Source: Azorinus chamasolen (Eukaryota > Mollusca > Bivalvia > Cardiida > Solecurtidae). Taken from it: a stretch of 64,000 nt of DNA. The notes below the pieces were generated by a model. It was given only the letters and a program-made list of their open reading frames with translations. It did no database searches and was not told the DNA's origin. The first letter of the stretch is position 1; the number at the start of each line of letters is the position of its first letter. Below are positions 63,859 to 64,000 of the stretch, in pieces. The position numbers and the translations under genes are program-made. The DNA is taken from positions 56,391,453-56,455,452 of the forward strand of contig OY755239.1 of the NCBI GenBank assembly GCA_963576725.1, written 5' to 3'.

Positions 63859-64000
63859 TTACCCTTTACTTAATAAATACGCCATTCTATCCCTTTGCAA
63901 ACAGGGTAGACCTAGAGCAGACAGCTCCTGTAGGAGCCGTCTAATCAGGATCTGTTCTGTATGCTTACGGAATAGTAAAGCTCTGATATTAAGTTTCTGC
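63859..64000. mobile_element. TTAA-1 MITE cut by the window edge
   Basis: ACCCTTTACTTAATAAATACG, hairpin GCAAACAGGGTAGACC with apex CTCCTGTAGGAGCC. Confidence 0.75.

Overview
This is metazoan nuclear DNA, AT-rich and intron-rich. The only protein-coding gene I can support is a nicotinic acetylcholine receptor (nAChR) alpha-type subunit on the + strand. Six exons are recognisable at 10926-11036, 47066-47110, 49718-49827, 52042-52222, 53030-53836 and 54128-54295. All have AG acceptors, GT donors and compatible phases, and together they encode 473 residues from the N-terminal helix to the stop codon. The signal-peptide exon was not found and probably lies upstream. Protein style, frequent ACATGTA words and very dense palindromic MITEs suggest a lophotrochozoan, most likely a bivalve mollusc (inference).

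Almost everything else is short non-autonomous DNA transposons (MITEs) with a hairpin core. By hand tally they cover roughly 40% of the window. Names used here are mine. (1) TTAA families (TTAA target, termini often TTAACCC, piggyBac-like): TTAA-1 (ACCCTTTACTCCATAAAT end, GCAAACAGAGTAGACCC core); TTAA-2 (ACCCATTCCCTCATATTG end, AAACCATTGTGATAAATAG core); TTAA-3a/b/c (AACAGTTTGGATCC core with GACGCCGAGT; 3a ends CTTTAGCCTGCTGAGC, 3b ends like GGAAGAGTTAA, 3c has CAAGCTGTTTGACACT and a long tail); TTAA-4 (AACTCTTTCGGCGCCAA end); TTAA-5 (AACCCTTCGCTTGCT end); TTAA-6 (AACCCTTACAACACT-type end, GATGAGAGGGCTCC core); TTAA-7 (AACCCTTTCCCTGTTC end, core as TTAA-1). (2) TA families (TA target, CAGT...ACTG ends, pogo/Tigger-like): TA-1 (CAGTAAAACCCCGCTAATGC), TA-1b (CAGTAGAACCTCTTTAAGCG), TA-2 (CAGTAAAACCTCTCTATAAC), TA-3 (CAGTTGAACTTCGATATCTC), TA-4 (CAGTAAAACTCCTCTAA), TA-5 (CAGTGAACCCTCATTATACC), TA-6 (CAGTAAAATCTCGATTGTTC). 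(3) HAT-1 (CAGAGCTCCAGATAAGATG ends, one copy with an exact 8-bp target duplication).

Layout: 1-10.9 kb holds MITEs and four copies of a 300-360 bp dispersed repeat (R380; one of the four lies at 14.5 kb). 11.0-47.1 kb is one 36-kb intron packed with MITEs, many nested or chained. 47.1-54.3 kb carries the remaining receptor exons in shorter introns. 54.3-64 kb is MITE-rich downstream DNA. No transposase, tRNA, rRNA, CRISPR or other gene was recognised.

The main unexplained signal is the common design of these elements. TTAA and TA families that should use different transposases share the hairpin apex CTCCTATAGGAG. The TTAA families carry the same oriented mismatch at one position of the stem. 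Four TTAA families have well-preserved copies of exactly 250 bp, and most intact TA-1/1b/2 copies are 203-206 bp.
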